Positions 36,042-49,552 of a DNA stretch of 64,000 nt are shown in pieces. A program made the translations under genes and the position numbers. Each line of letters begins with the position of its first letter. Position 1 is the first letter of the stretch. The notes under the pieces were generated by a model. That model did not search any database, was not told the DNA's origin, and saw only the letters and a program-made list of their open reading frames with translations. Origin of the DNA: Guyanagaster necrorhizus. Its lineage: Eukaryota; Basidiomycota; Agaricomycetes; Agaricales; Physalacriaceae. The stretch spans positions 63,838-127,837 of the forward strand of contig NW_025064908.1 in assembly GCF_019112545.1 (NCBI RefSeq). Direction: 5' to 3'.

Positions 36042-39000
36042 GCGATTCCACTGGACTGGCCAAAAAGACTTATAGTGTGCAATTCTCAGCTGCTAGACAG
36101 ACTGATAGTACCTCTGTAGATACTCCTATGTTTGCTCTGATCATGCATTTGAATATACCCAGTTGTACCTCACACACCAGTAAATCACACAAAAAAACTC
36201 AAACACTTTTGGGCCAAACAGAGGCAGAGGGCCTCAAAATGTGGCTTAAACCATTTGATACCAAATGAACATAGAGAGCCATCAAAGATGCTACAAGCAA
36301 AGCCATAGCAAAAGCCATATTAAAGAACTGGGTCCATCAGACATGAGCCAAAGAAGTTGTTGACCAGATGATAGAAGAGATGAAGAAAGCCAGACTTTGG
36401 AATGGCTAGATGAGCTCTGGGGACCACAAAAATACATTCACTGGACTAAGGCAACTGGGCAAGACTTACTCACCAAAGCCCAGATCAAAACCCTCATGTC
36501 TCAATCTACCTATGGAGTAACCACATTGATTGATAGCAGGTGTACCAGGAGCTCTATCAATCAGGCCTTCATTGACAAACATAAACTCCTGACATGAGCC
36601 ACTGCAGCTCCAATCCTGGTCTATAATGCTGACAGAACCAAGAACCAGGCTGGCTTGATTACTGAATTCATGAAACTCTGACTTACAATTGGCGATCATT
36701 CCAAATGGATTGATCTAGCCATCACTGACCTTAGAACCAAAGAAATATTCCTTGGCCATGATTGGCTCATATGCCATAATCTGCTGATCAACTGGAAAAC
36801 TGGGTGGATTACATTCACCAGGTGTCACTGTCAAAAAATTGCATTCAAACTCCCCAACAAAGACCCAGAGGACCGGTGGGATGAAGAGATAGAGGATGGA
36901 GAAACTATCCTCACAGTGAACATCCAACAGGAGTTGCATATTCATGCAACACATCATGCCAATGACCTGGCTGCTCAAGCCCATCAGTGGAAGGAAGAAA
37001 GGACCTTTGAAGAAATGATGCCTGAATGGGCACATGATTTCAAGGACCTGTTTGAGAAGGAAAGCTTTGACAAGCTGCTAGAGCCCAAGCCCTGGGATCA
37101 TGCTATAGAACTAATCACAAATGTGAATGCCAATCTGGACTGTAAAACATATCCACTTGGCAATAACAAAGAACAGGAGCTCAACAAATTTCTAGATGAG
37201 AACCTGTCCAGTGGATGCATTAGGCCCTCCAAATCTCCTATGGCATCACCATTCTTCTTTGTCAAAAAGAAGGATGGGAAGCTCCAACTGGTCTAAGACT
37301 ACCAAAAACTCAATAAAATGACAATCAAGAACTGGTACCCCCTTCTATTGATTTCAGAATTAATGGACAAGCTCCAAGATGCCAAGTATTACACCAAGCT
37401 CAATGTCTGATGGGGATACAATAATGTTTGCATCAAGGAGAGAGATGAGTGGAAGGCAGCATTTTAGATGAATCAGAGACTGTTTGAGCTGATGGTCATG
37501 TTTTTTAGACTCACCAACTCCCCAGCCACCTTTCAGTGGATGATAAACAACATATTCAAGAGCCTCATCGCCACTGGAAAGGTCACCATTTATCTCAATG
37601 ACATCCTGATCATGTCCAAGACAAAGGAGGAGCATCAGAGACTAGTACAACAGGTACTAAGCCTCATGAGAAAGCACAAATTATTTCTCAAAGCCAAAAA
37701 ATGTGAGTTTGAGGTACTCAAAATGGAGTACTTGGAGGTCATCATCTCAGAAGGAAGTATCCAGATGGACCCCATCAAAGTTGCAGGAGTGACAGAATGG
37801 CCAGAGCCAACTCAGAAAAAGAAGCTGCAATTGTTTCTTGGATTCATAAACTTTTACTGACATTTTATCCAAGACTACAGCAAGGTGGTTCACCCAATGA
37901 CACAACTAACTGGCAACACCCCTTGGACCTGGGAGCTGTCCCAGCAAACTGTCTTTAACAACCCCAAGAGAAGGTTAGTGGAAGACATCATACTTGCGAT
38001 TCTGACCCAGGAGGGAAAATTCTGAGTAGAAGCTGATTTGAGTGAAGGGGCCATTGGAGCCATGCTGTCTCAGGAACAAGACAACAAATGGCAACCAGTT
38101 GCATTCCTATCAAAGGCACTCACCATCATGAAATGAAATTACAAAATATATGACAAAGAGCTCCTTACCATTATGCTCACCCTCGAAGAATGGCAACACT
38201 ACCTGATTGGGGCAACTGAGGTTTTTGAGATTTGGACCAATCATCAAAACCTTCATTATTTCTGACAACCCCAGAAACTGAACTGCCAACAGGCAAGATG
38301 GGTTATGGAATTGAGTCAATATCAATATATGCTCCATCATAAAGCAGGGACTGTCAATAAAAAAGCTGACCTACTTAGTCAAAGAGCAGATCATGATCAG
38401 AGGGGAGCCAATAATGAAGGAGTAACATTACTATGCCCTGAACACTTCAGGGCCATGATAATGCTAACAGAGGAGAAAATTCATGAACATATAAAAAGTG
38501 TGACTTGTGACAGCCACAAGTGGGACCAACAAGTGGCTCCCTCCCTTAACCATGAACAAGGAATGACAAAGGAGGAAGGATTGATCCATTATGATGGGTG
38601 CATCTATATTCCATGGGACCAGAGACTTCAAGGCGAGATCATTGCTATTTGCCATGATCATGCCACTGCTGGACATCCTGGCATCACTAAAACCAAAGAA
38701 CTGGTGCTGCAAGAATACTGATGGCCCAAAATGGGTAACAACATCACCACTTACATCAAAGCATGTGAAGTCTGTCAACAGGGCAAATCATCAATGCAGG
38801 CTCAAGCTGCCCTGCTGCATCCAAACAAAGTCTCAACTTTGCCATGGACCCACATCTTGGTCAATATGATCACTGGCCTACCAGATTGCAATGGCTATAA
38901 TGCAATCATTGTCATAGTTGATTGTTTCTCAAAAGCAATCATTCCAATTGCCTGTTCAACCAAACTAACCTCAGAGGGATGGGCAAAGATCTTGTGAGAT

Positions 39001-39921
39001 GAGGTCTATGTGAAATATGGCATGCCACAGGTTGTTATTTCAGACAGAGGACCTCAATTCATCTCAAAGTTCCTGAACAACCTTTACCAACTTCTACACA
39101 TCAAGCACAATGCATCCACTGCATATCACCCACAAACTGATGGGCAGATGGAACACGCTAACCAAGAAGTCAAAAAGTACTTATGACTCTTCATCAATTA
39201 TTGCCAGGATGACTGGGTAGAATGGCTAGCCCTTGCAGCCTTTCAACACAATAACCAAATTCACTCTGCAACAGAAAAGACACCATTCTTCATCAACCAT
39301 GGATGACACCCACATGTTGCTCAGACAGAATGACACCAAACAACCATGCCTGCCTCTACAGACTTCACTGTCATGATGACAAAGATTCACTTGGAAACAA
39401 AAGCAGCATTAGAGAAAGCCACATCATCCATGAAAACCCAATATGACAAACACTGATGACCAGCCCATAAGTATTCCAGCAACGATAAAGTCTGGTTGGA
39501 CACCACAAATCTCCATCTTTCACAACCTAAGCAAAAACTCACAGACAAATAAACAGGTCCATTCCTGATCATCTCAAAAGTCGAGGCAAGTGCCTATAAA
39601 CTATGTCTGCCAACACCCTGGAAAATCCACAACATCTTTAATAAAATGTTGTTATCACCATATATTGCACCAGCCTTCCCTAACCAAGAGAAACCCCCAC
39701 CACCTCTGCCAGACCTGATTAATGATGAAGAACACTACAAAATTGATCAAGTCCTCAATCACAAACTATGCAAAATAAAGACAAGAGGTGGGGAAACAAC
39801 AATGATGGTTGACTACCTTGTCAGTTGGAAGGGCTATGGACTGGAATCCAATCAGTGGATCAACAAAAAGCTGATGGATGTGGACAAGGCCATACATGAC
39901 TATGAACTATCTCTAAATTAA
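36038..39921 (+). pseudogene. pol of element C
   Basis: The full domain series is present: protease (LIDSRCTRSSINQAFI, with DSR in place of DSG, about 36,527), RT (about 37,200-37,860, active site YLND instead of YLDD), RNase H (about 37,960-38,260), integrase zinc finger (ending CEVCQQGKSS), integrase core (ISDRGPQF retained near 39,040) and chromodomain (YLVSWKGYGLESNQW, ending 39,921). Changed protease and RT residues plus many stops make it inactive. The stop is followed by the conserved spacer and polypurine tract before the 3' LTR. Confidence 0.88.
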
Positions 39922-39954
39922 GCCATTGGGATGATGGTCTTAAGGAGGGGGTAA

Positions 39955-40410
39955 TATTATGATTTTTCCTTCTTTTAGATCTTTAACCCCTATTTTATGC
40001 TTAGTCAAGGCATCAAAGATGAGCACTTAGAACTATGAGATAAGCTTAGTCATCACAACAGGCTGGCTTTACCATGGTTCCTCAATGCAACTGACATCTA
40101 ACAACAAATGCACAATCAACCTCTTATGTACAGTAATGATGCTCAAAGACAATGGACATCCAGGACAGAGAAACACACAATAAGTATGAGTATTAATAGC
40201 AGACTAGAAACTGTATTTAAGGAGGCTTGCTCTTGCTGGTAATCCCCAGCTTCGAGCTAAAGTTTATTCATACCATTCTACTCTCAAGCTATACCATTAG
40301 CCTTCTGATACACCATAGTGAATCACATCAGTGAATTCAGATGACTACCTGAAGTGCAAGGTAGCTTCTGTCTATCATGTGGTTTGCTCATGTGACACTT
40401 GGGCCTAACA
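39955..40410 (+). repeat. 3' LTR of element C
   Basis: 456 bp. It starts TATTATGATTTTTCC (TG altered to TA) and ends GGGCCTAACA. RNA-start motif AGCTTCGAGCTAA at 40,248-40,260. Confidence 0.9.
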
Positions 40411-41037
40411 CAAACAGAAGAGGAAGGACTTCAAGATAGGAGATAAATTGGCCAACAACTACTTTGATGAGTTAGAATGGCTCAGCAAGTTAGTGAGAGT
40501 ATGAGATGACATATCTGACACAGGCAGGATGGTCAAGTATATGAAGATGGGAGCTCTGGCCTCCTATCTCAGGATCATCTCTGACATCAGATATAGCATT
40601 TCAGTCAGGTATGATAAATGAAAGGCACAAATCACCACCATGTACAGAGAGTGACAATGGCAAAAGGTGGAATCATCCACCATATCATAGGGTGGACAGA
40701 AGAATCAGGGACAGGGTGTGAAGCCCTCCACCTCCCACATAACTACATCTGCTAAGCCCAGTGTCTCAGCCCCAACTTCTTCATACAGAGGAAAGCAAAC
40801 TGGTATGGGCATGATATTTACTGGAACAGATAAGCCAATGGATGTGGATCACCTCAAGAAGGGGGAGAAGTGCTCCAATTGTGGTCAGAAGGGCCACATG
40901 GCATGAAACTGTCCCCAAAAAAAGAATAAGCACACCCAAGAAGACATACAGGTGCAGATCACCAAGTTGATGAAGGAGGATGAAGATCTTGGACCTGATA
41001 CAAAGGCCAAGAAGATAAAAGAGGAAGCCAAGCAGTA
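40411..41037 (+). pseudogene. gag C-terminus of element G
   Basis: Gag sequence from the KQKRKDFKIGDKLANNYF block onward, with stops at 40,503, 40,618 and elsewhere. The knuckle CSNCGQKGHMA loses its last part to a TGA (Arg or Lys position) near 40,904. Gag ends at TAA 41,035. Confidence 0.75.
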
Positions 41038-44000
41038 AGTGATTCTACTGACTCAGCCAGATTACTAAAGAGTGGTTTGTCACAACCAGCCATTGAATGG
41101 ACTGACTTTATTTCTGTAGTACCACTTATGTCTAAATTATGTGTGCATTTGAATATATCCAACATTACCACTCAAACACCAGAATTGCCCAAGGAATTGA
41201 CTTAAATGTGCACACACTGAATGGAGGCAGAGAGCCCCATTGGGTGGCTAAAGCCATTCAATACTGAATGGACTTGGTGGGCCATCAAAGATGCAAAAGA
41301 TGAGAAAAAGGCAAAGGCTGTACTCAAGAATTGGATACACAAGACCTGAGCTGAGGAGGTGATCAATGACATGATCACCAGGATACAAGAAGCAGAATGA
41401 TGCCAAGCCCTGGAATGGCTTGATGAACTACATAGACTGTGGAAGTGCATCCAATGATCCAAGACTTTGGGTCAGGATCTCCTGGCCAAAGCCTGAATTG
41501 AGACACTCATATCTCAAAGTGCCTATGTGGTTATGGCACTAATTGATAGTGGATGCACTGGGAGCTTGATCAACCATGCTTTCATCATCAAGCACAACCT
41601 TCTGACCTAAGCCACAGTGACCCCTATCCTAGTTTACAATGCAGATGGAATGAAAAACCAGGCCAGTTCAATCACTGAATACATTGAGCTTAGGCTCACT
41701 ATCAGTAATCACTCAGAATGAATTGATTTGGCTGTGACTGACCTAGAGACAAAGAAAATATTCCTTGGTCATGATTGGCTGATTTGACACAATCTGCTGA
41801 TCAACTGGAAGACCAGATGCATTATTTTTGCTAGATGCCAATGCCAGAGAATTCTATTTGAACTACCTGATGAAGACTCTGAAGATCGGTGGGATAAAGA
41901 AATAGAAGATGGCAAGAATCATCTTGCCATCAACCTACAGAAGGCCATTCATGTTCATACCATACACCACATGAACAATCTAGCAGCAAAGACCAATATG
42001 GAAAAGAAAAAAAAGATGTTTGAGGAGATGGTATCTGAGTGGGTATGGAACTTTCAGGACTTATTTCAAAAGGAAAGTTTTGATGAATTATCTGACCCAA
42101 AGCCTTGGGATCATGCTATAGAACTGATTCCCAATGCAAATGCCAATCTGGACTGCAAGGTCTATCCACTTGGCAACAATGAACAGCAAGAACTAGATAA
42201 GTTCCTTGATGAGAACTTATCTAGTGGAAGAATTTGGCCATCAAAGTCCCTGATGGCTTTGCCCTTCTTCTTCATCAAAAAGAAGGATAGAAAACTCTGA
42301 CCAGTACAGGATTATCAGAAGCTCAACAAAATGATGATCAAGAATCACTATATGCTTCCTTTGATCTCAGAATTGATGGACAAACTCCACAGTGCCAAAT
42401 ACTACATCAAATTGGACATTTGATGGGAGTACAACAATATCCACATCAAAGAAGGTGATGAATGGAAGGCCACTTTCTGAACTAACCAAGGGTTGTTCAA
42501 ACTGATGGTTATATTCTTTGGACTCACCAATTTGCCTGCTACTTTTCAGTGGATGATGAATGACATCTTCAAAGATCTCATCACTACAGAAAAGGTTACA
42601 ATCTACTTGGATGACATCTTAATCATATCCAAAACCAAGGAGGAACACTGATGGCTAGTATGACAGGTATTAGCCTTGATGAGAAAGCATCAACTCTTCC
42701 TCAAAGCTGAGAAGTGTGAGTTTGAGGTATTGGAAACTGAATACCTTGGAGTCATCATCAGTGAAGGAAGCATCAGAATGGACCCTGTCAAGATGACAGG
42801 GGTAACCAAATAGCTGGAACCAACCAAGAAGAAGGAACTGCAATCATTTTTTGGATTCACCAACTTCTACTGGTGATTCATTCAGGACTACAGCAAAATA
42901 GTCTGACCTATGATGCAATTAACCAGAAATGTGCCATGGACTTGAGGACCATCACAGCAATCAATGTTTAATGACCTCAAACACTGATTGGCTGAAGATG
43001 TCATTCTAGCAATACTAACTCAGAATGGAAAGTTCCAAGTGGAGGCAGACTCGAGTGAGAGTGCCATTAGGGCAGTCCTCTCTCAGGAACAGGATGGCAA
43101 ATGATGACCAGTCACATTTTTGTCAAAAGTGCTCACTATCATGAAGTGCAACTATGAGATTTACAACAAGAAAGTCCTCGCTATAATGCTCACCCTAGCT
43201 GAATGGTGGCATTATCTCATTGGAGTGATCTAGACTTTTGAGATCTGGACAGATCATCAGAACCTCCAATACTTCTGACTTCCTCAGAGGCTTAACCACC
43301 AACAAGCCCAATGGGTCACAGAATTATCAGAATACAAATATACACTGCACTATAAGGCTGGTGCAGCAAACAAGAAGGCTGACATCCTCAGCTGAAGAGC
43401 TGACCATGATCAAGGAGGAGACAACAACAAAGAAGTCATGCTCCTATGACCAGAACACTTCTGGGCAATGACTATGCCCATCAAAGAGAAAGTACATGAG
43501 CACATCAAAAGCACTATCTGAAATCCCCACAAATAGGATCAATGAATTGCTCCATCTCTCAACCATGAGTGGGGACTGAAGAAAGAAGAAGGATTGATCT
43601 GCTATGACAGGCAGATCTATATTCCAAAGGATCAGAGACTTCATGGTGATATCATCACCACATGTCATGATCACATGACTGCCAGACACTCTGGGGTTGC
43701 TAAAACAAAAGAACTTGTTCTACAGAAATATTGGTGGCCCAAAATAGACTATGATATCACCTGATATGTTAAAGCTTGTGAGGTTTGTCAGCATGGCAAA
43801 TCCTCAACACAACCCTGAGCAGCCTCACTCCACCCAAATGAGGTCCCTTCATCACCATGGACCCACATTTCAGTGGATATGATAATCAGACTTCCTGAAA
43901 GTGATGGCTATGATGCAATCATTGTCATAGTCAATCACTTCTTGAAGGTGATTATCCCAATCACCTGTTTGACAGAATTAACATCAGAGGGATAGGCAAA

Positions 44001-44934
44001 AATCCTGCAAGATGAGGTTTATGCAAATTATGGCATGCCTCAAGTAGTAATCTTGGACAGAGGACCACAATTTGTCTCCAAATTCTTAGATGACTTATAC
44101 CAACTCCTCAACATCAAAAGGAACACCTCAATGGTATATCACCCCCAGACAGATGGCCAAATGGAACAGATAAATCAAGAAGTTGAAAAGTATCTCTGAC
44201 TTTTCATCAACTATCATCAGGATGATTGGATGGAATGGCTTACACTAGCCACCTTCCAACACAATAACAGAATTCACTCAGCAACTGGCAAGACTCTATT
44301 TTTCATAAACTATGGGTGATATCCTCTCATCACCCAAAGTGAGCAAAAGCACACAATGATGCCAGCATCAATGGATTTTGCCAATGAAATGACAAAAATC
44401 CACAATGAAATAAAAACAGCCCTTGAGAAGGCTGCTTCAACCATAAAGAAGCAGTATGACAAACATCATAAACTGGCACATAACTATTCAGTCAGTGACA
44501 AAGTCTGGTTGGATATGACCAACCTTCACCTCCTCCATCCCAAACAGAAGTTGGCTGACAAATGAACAGGACCATTCAAAATGGTCACAAAAATCAGAAA
44601 CTCCACATACAAGTTGCAGTTACCAGCAACTTGGAAAGTTCATAATATCTTCAATGATGCATTATTAACACCATATATCACACCAGCCTTTCCAAACCAA
44701 GAACAACCACTGCTGCCTCCACCAGAACTCATCAATGACAAAGAACACTATGAAATTGATGAGGTTCTAAACCACAAACTCCAAAAAGTAAAGGTATGAG
44801 GTGGAGGCATGAAAACAACTATTGACTATCTAGTCAGCTGAAAAGAATATGGCCCAGATTCAAACCAATGGGTCAACAAAAAATATATGGATGCAGAGAA
44901 AGCAATACACAACTATGAACAGCATCTAAATTGA
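41038..44934 (+). pseudogene. pol of element G
   Basis: Protease (LIDSGCTGSLINHAFI, about 41,540), RT with an intact YLDD (about 42,610), RNase H, integrase zinc finger, integrase core (LDRGPQF with the preceding residue changed) and a chromodomain in which the Trp of the SWKGY motif has become a stop (SAEND: VS, TGA, KEYGPDSNQW, about 44,838). Dozens of stop codons. It is the longest pol of the A subfamily in this window. Confidence 0.85.
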
Positions 44935-45147
44935 CCAACAAATGGTCAATAGATAAAAGGCAATGTCAAAACATAACAAAAATCATGACATAATATCACT
45001 GACAGCAGAGGATATGAGCAGGATACTTTGATAGATCTCCAACTCACAGCCTCACTAGTACACCAGAAAGGACTGTGGATACTGCAACTGGACTGAATGA
45101 CTTATCTCTAAATTAGCTATCAGGACAATAGTCTTAAGGAGGAGGTA

Positions 45148-45680
45148 ATATTATGATTTTTCCTATTTTCTTTTTTTTTTTCTTGATTTATTCAGAAATG
45201 ACCCCTATTTCTGCTTAGTCAGAGTGCCTAAACCTGAGTGCTTAGGATTGTGGGAATGCTTAGTCAGCAGCACTGCCCAGATTCAACTGCACTGCTGTGA
45301 GCCTCACAGCAGCACAATGACAGATGTGTCTCTTTTGTCATTGCACAGCAGTAACAGCAGTAACAGCTCAACAGCAGACAATACTCTTTTATAGGTATCT
45401 TAGTGATGCTGGACAAAATGCTACACAGCATCAGCAAGGACAATTAGGTAGTTATATTCTTAGAATGATAAGGAATTAGTATTTAAGTAGCATAGCTCTT
45501 ACTGTAGTAACTCCAGCTTTGAGCTAAAGTTTATTCTTCACCATCTTATCTTGAGTGACTTGCAAATGCCTTGATCACACAGTGCCAACAATGCATCAGT
45601 GAACTTGATCATTTTACCTGAAGTGTAAGGTAGCAGTCATTTATCACATGTTATTGGTCACATGGAATTTGAGCTTAACA
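45148..45680 (+). repeat. 3' LTR of element G
   Basis: 533 bp, TATTATGATTTTTCC to GAGCTTAACA, with a T-run near its start and an extended U3 compared with other LTRs here. RNA-start motif AGCTTTGAGCTAA at 45,515-45,527. I saw no CG dinucleotide in it. Confidence 0.85.
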
Positions 45681-46521
45681 TTATGTATCTATTTTTGATG
45701 TATAAAAGTAGAAAAAGAGGAAAATAGCAGGCAAGTGACCCACCTTCACATTCAGGCCTTCTAGCTCACTGTAGTTAGTCCCTGAGACAATGGTTTTTGA
45801 GTTCTGCTTCAACTTAGTGATTTATTTAAGTTGCTTTGTCACTTAGAGAGGATTAGATTGGAATAATAACTGTATTTTGGGTTTCAGCATCAGAATACAA
45901 GTTCTTCAGTTTTAAGGACTGCTAGCCAGCCAAAAGTGCAGATAGTCAAGCCTAAGTGCTTGATAGACTTAGTATTTGAGTTTTGGAGTTCATTGGGTTT
46001 TAAAATATTCTAAGTTGATTTAGAGCACAATTGTGCATTGATTCTAAGTTCTAATCATACTTAAACATTGCTATAAACTACTCTCATGAGTATTGCATCT
46101 TAGAAAGCAAGATAGAGTTGAATAACTGTCTTTATTGACTATTTCTTTGATTTTACTTAAGACTGCAAGAGTGCTCCTATCATACTTGAAACAACTGACC
46201 TTAACTGTATTTGGTGATTGTGTATTAAGTGATTGGGTGTTGGTGTTTGAGAGTTCATTCCTCATTCACCTCTCTTGGTCACTTAGCCATTACCAAGCAT
46301 ATCACTGATCTGCAGAAATATCACAAATAATCCCATCCACAAGCCAAAGCGTTTGAACCTCTGCCAACCTGCAGAAATAACTGAAAAGCACACACTAATC
46401 AAGCTAAAGGATTCAAACCTCTGCCACCTGTAGTGCTGCACATCACAAATGCTTTAAAAACTCAAGATAGTGCCCTTCAGATGCTGCTCTCTTATTCTCA
46501 GGCTAGAGCACAATCTAAAAC
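45681..46521 (-). mobile_element. E'': fragment of an E-family element in minus orientation
   Basis: On the minus strand, 46,521-46,429 matches the 3' end of the E LTR (ending GTGCAGCACTACA), followed by the primer-site motif at 46,426-46,409 and a second copy of it about 60 bp downstream. A minus-strand ATG at 46,263-46,265 opens 64 codons (VSCFKYDRSTLAVLSKIKEI), a candidate start of an E-family gag. The left end abuts the 3' LTR of G; the right end is cut by the LTR of H. Confidence 0.55.
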
Positions 46522-46978
46522 TGTTAAGCCCAAGCAACATGTGATCTAAGACATGTGATAAACAGGCACTGTATCATATTTGTATAGTCATACCTGTGTT
46601 CACTATATATGTCTGTGTGATGTTGTATTCCAAAGCCTTGTGGTTGGCTCAAGGTAGAATAGTGAAGTATAAACTTTAGCTCAAAGCTGGAGATATACAG
46701 TGAGAGCTATCCTACTTATATACAGTCATCCATCAAGATATTAACACTACTACTAATTATATCTGTCTAAGTCTTTGTACTCCTTGTCCTTGAGTGTCAC
46801 TATCATCCATAAAAGAGTTGTTGTGTGTCATCAAAGGGCATCATCACATTGGAAGACAATGATGGACTCAGCTTGTTGTGATGACTAAGCCTGTCCCACA
46901 GTCTTAAGCACTGGCTTAGGTGCTCTGACTAAGCATAAATAGAGGTTAAAACAAGGAAAAGATGAAAAAATCATAACA
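46522..46978 (-). repeat. 3' LTR of element H
   Basis: 457 bp on the minus strand, TGTTATGATTTTTTCATC to GGGCTTAACA. It interrupts the E-type LTR fragment E''. RNA-start motif at 46,676-46,688. Confidence 0.85.
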
Positions 46979-49084
46979 TTATCCCCTCCTTAAGACTATC
47001 ATCCTGATAGCTTAATTTAGAGATAATTTGTAGTCTCATATATTGTCATCAGCATTTATGCATATCTTGTTTACTCACTGGTTAGATTCTGGGCTATATT
47101 CTTTTCAACTGATCAAATAATCAACCATTGTTGTCATTCTTCCACCATATGCACAAACTTTGTGAAGGCAATGGTTAAGGATATGATTGATTTCATAATG
47201 TTCCTCTTTGTCAATTAGTTAAGATGCTGGCAGTGGAAGACACTCTTGATTTGGGAACATGGGCACAATATAGAGTTGGAGTAGTAATTTGTTAAAGGTG
47301 TTGTGAATCTTCCAGGCAGTAGGGAGTCAGAGTTTGTATGTAGTAGGGCTCACTCTGGCAATAACTGAGAATGGTCCTGTACATTTATCAGCAAGCTTTC
47401 ACTTCAGATGGAGGAGATAGAGGTTAGTAGTGTCCAATCAGACTTTATCATTGACAGAGTATTGTCAGAAGGGAAGGTGATGTTTGTCATATTGTCATTT
47501 CATCATGGTTGCTGCCTTTTCTAGTGCAATTCAGGTTTCATTGTGAATTTTAGTCATTGTTTGTATGAAGTCAGAGGAGGTAGAGGTTGTTGTATAGGTG
47601 CATTTAGTATGGGAGACATTAGGGTGTTGGCTATAATTGATGAAAAAGAGGGTCTTTCCAGTTGCAGAGTGGGTATGATTATTGTGTTGGAAGGTGGTGA
47701 TGGTCAGCCATTCTACTGAATCATCTTGTGGTAGTTTATAAAGAGCTAGTGGTTCTTTTCAATTTCTTGATTTACATATTCTGTCTGCCTGTCAGTTTAG
47801 AGGTGGTAAGCCATGGAGGCATTTCACTGGATATTTAGAAGTTGATATAAGTCATTAAGGAATTTTAAGACAAATTGTGGTCCTTGGTCTGAGATTATGA
47901 TCTGAGGCATGCCATATTTAGTGTAGACCTTATCATAGAGGATTTTGGCTCATCCTTCTGAGATTAACTCCATTGAACATGTGACTGAAATAATTGCTTT
48001 TGAAAACTGGTTGACAATGACTATGATTGCATTATAGCCATTATGATCTGATAATCCAGTGATCATGTCAATGGAGATATGCATCTATGGTAACTGTGGT
48101 ACTTCATTTGGATGAAGAGGGGCAGCTCATGGTTGAGTCATTGACTTTCTCCTTTAATATATTTTGCATCCTTTTACATAGCATTCAATGTCATAGCCTA
48201 TCTTTGGCCACCAGTATTCTCAAAGTATGAGCTCCTTGGTTTTTGTGATCCCTGAATGTTCTGCCATAACATGATCATAGCACATGATAATGATCTCTCC
48301 TTAGAGTTGTTGGTCTCATGAAATATAAATCTGCCCATCATAATGAATCAGTCCTTTTTCTTTTGTTGTTCTCTGCTTGTGATTGAGTGATGGGGCCACT
48401 CATTAGTTCCATTTACTGTTGTCCCCTATGGTGCTCTTGATCTGCTTATGGATCTCTTCCTCTATTGGCATTATCATTGCCTAAAAGTGCTTGGGTTTTA
48501 GGAGTTTTACATCCTTGTTATTTCTTTCTTCCTGATCATGGTCTGCCTGTTAGCTGAGCAGGTCTGCCTTCTTATTTGCTGCTCTGATCTTGTGATGAAG
48601 TGTGTAGTCATATTCAGAAAGCTTTATTACCCATTGTGCTTGTTGTCAATTAAGCTTTTGAGGGAGTCAGAAGTATTGGAGATTCTGGTGATCAGTCTAA
48701 ACTTTGAAGATCTGGATTACTCTGATCAAGTAGTGCCTCCACTCCTTGAGGTCAGGCATTATGGCAAGGAGCTCCTTGTCATAAATTTTATAGTTGCATT
48801 CAGTAACTGTCAAAGCCTTGGATAAAAAGACCACAGGTCACCATTTTCCATTCTGCTCCTGAGAGAGTATGACTCCAATCACTCCTGCACTTGAGTTGGC
48901 TTTAACTCAGAATTGCCTGTCTTGAGTCAGGATGGTGAGAATCATGTCCTCTGCAAGTCACTGTTTTAGATCATCAAATGCATGTTGCTGAGAGGGTTCC
49001 CAATTCCATAGAGCATTTTCCATCAGCTGCATTATTGGTCAGATGATCTTGCTGTAGTCTCAGATAAACCATCAGTAGAAGTTC
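46979..49084 (-). pseudogene. pol 3' half of element H
   Basis: Minus strand, high to low: end of RT (at 49,084), RNase H (about 48,960-48,600), integrase (about 48,250-47,800) and chromodomain ending near 47,015. It is heavily decayed, with few open frames longer than 60 codons. RT is cut at the FTNFYW block by insertion of the LTR of element I. Confidence 0.8.
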
Positions 49085-49552
49085 TGTTAGATCCAAGCTG
49101 CATGTGATCATAAACACATGATAAACTGATGTCACTTTACATTCAAGTGTTCCATCAGAGTCCACTGATGTGAATATTGATTTTTATGCTTCAAGACCTT
49201 ATGATTGGCTCAAGAGTAGAATGGTATAAAGATAAACTTTACCTTGAAGCTGAGGATTATCAGTGAGAGCAAGCCTCTTTATACTGTACATGGTGGAGAT
49301 AAATATAAGACTACCTATTGTATGTTTCCAAGTCCTTATGCCTATTGTTCTTGGGCATCATTACTGTACACAAAAGGTTGATTGTATGTTGTCAAGGGCT
49401 GGTTGCTACATCAGAGGATGATGATGGATTGGCTTGCTTTGTGATGACTAAGCCTCTCCCATGATCCTAAGTGCTTGCCTAGATGCTCTGACTAAGCATA
49501 GATAGGGGTCAATTCAGAAAAAAGAAGAATAAAAGCAGAAAAAATCATAACA
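49085..49552 (-). repeat. 3' LTR of element I
   Basis: 468 bp on the minus strand, ending GGATCTAACA, nested in the RT region of H. The RNA-start motif has one change (49,239-49,251, TTACCTTGAAGCT). Confidence 0.85.

Larger units (their letters stand above)
33025..40410 (+). mobile_element. Element C: LTR-to-LTR Ty3/gypsy chromovirus with non-matching flanks
   Basis: 7,386 bp: 5' LTR, self-primer site, ORF1, gag, pol, polypurine tract (AAGGAGGGGG) and 3' LTR. The left flank is E' sequence ending AATACC; the right flank begins CAAACAGAAG and is gag of element G. There is no target duplication, so the element was probably formed or rearranged by recombination between copies. ORF1 is shortened by an internal deletion of about 600 bp relative to B. 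Confidence 0.85.
40411..45680 (+). mobile_element. Element G: 5'-truncated chromovirus of the A subfamily
   Basis: Starts inside gag directly after the 3' LTR of C, then the gag C-terminus, a full-length pol, a polypurine tract and a 3' LTR. Its gag spacer (KNQGQGVKPSTS) resembles that of A. CG is almost absent. It has an additional segment of roughly 180 bp between the end of pol and the polypurine tract (about 44,940-45,115), not seen in other copies. Confidence 0.85.

Noticed and set aside
12633..45680. A and G as the two halves of a single split element
   Set aside because: Both contain gag C-terminus, protease and RT, so they overlap and must be separate insertions of one subfamily.
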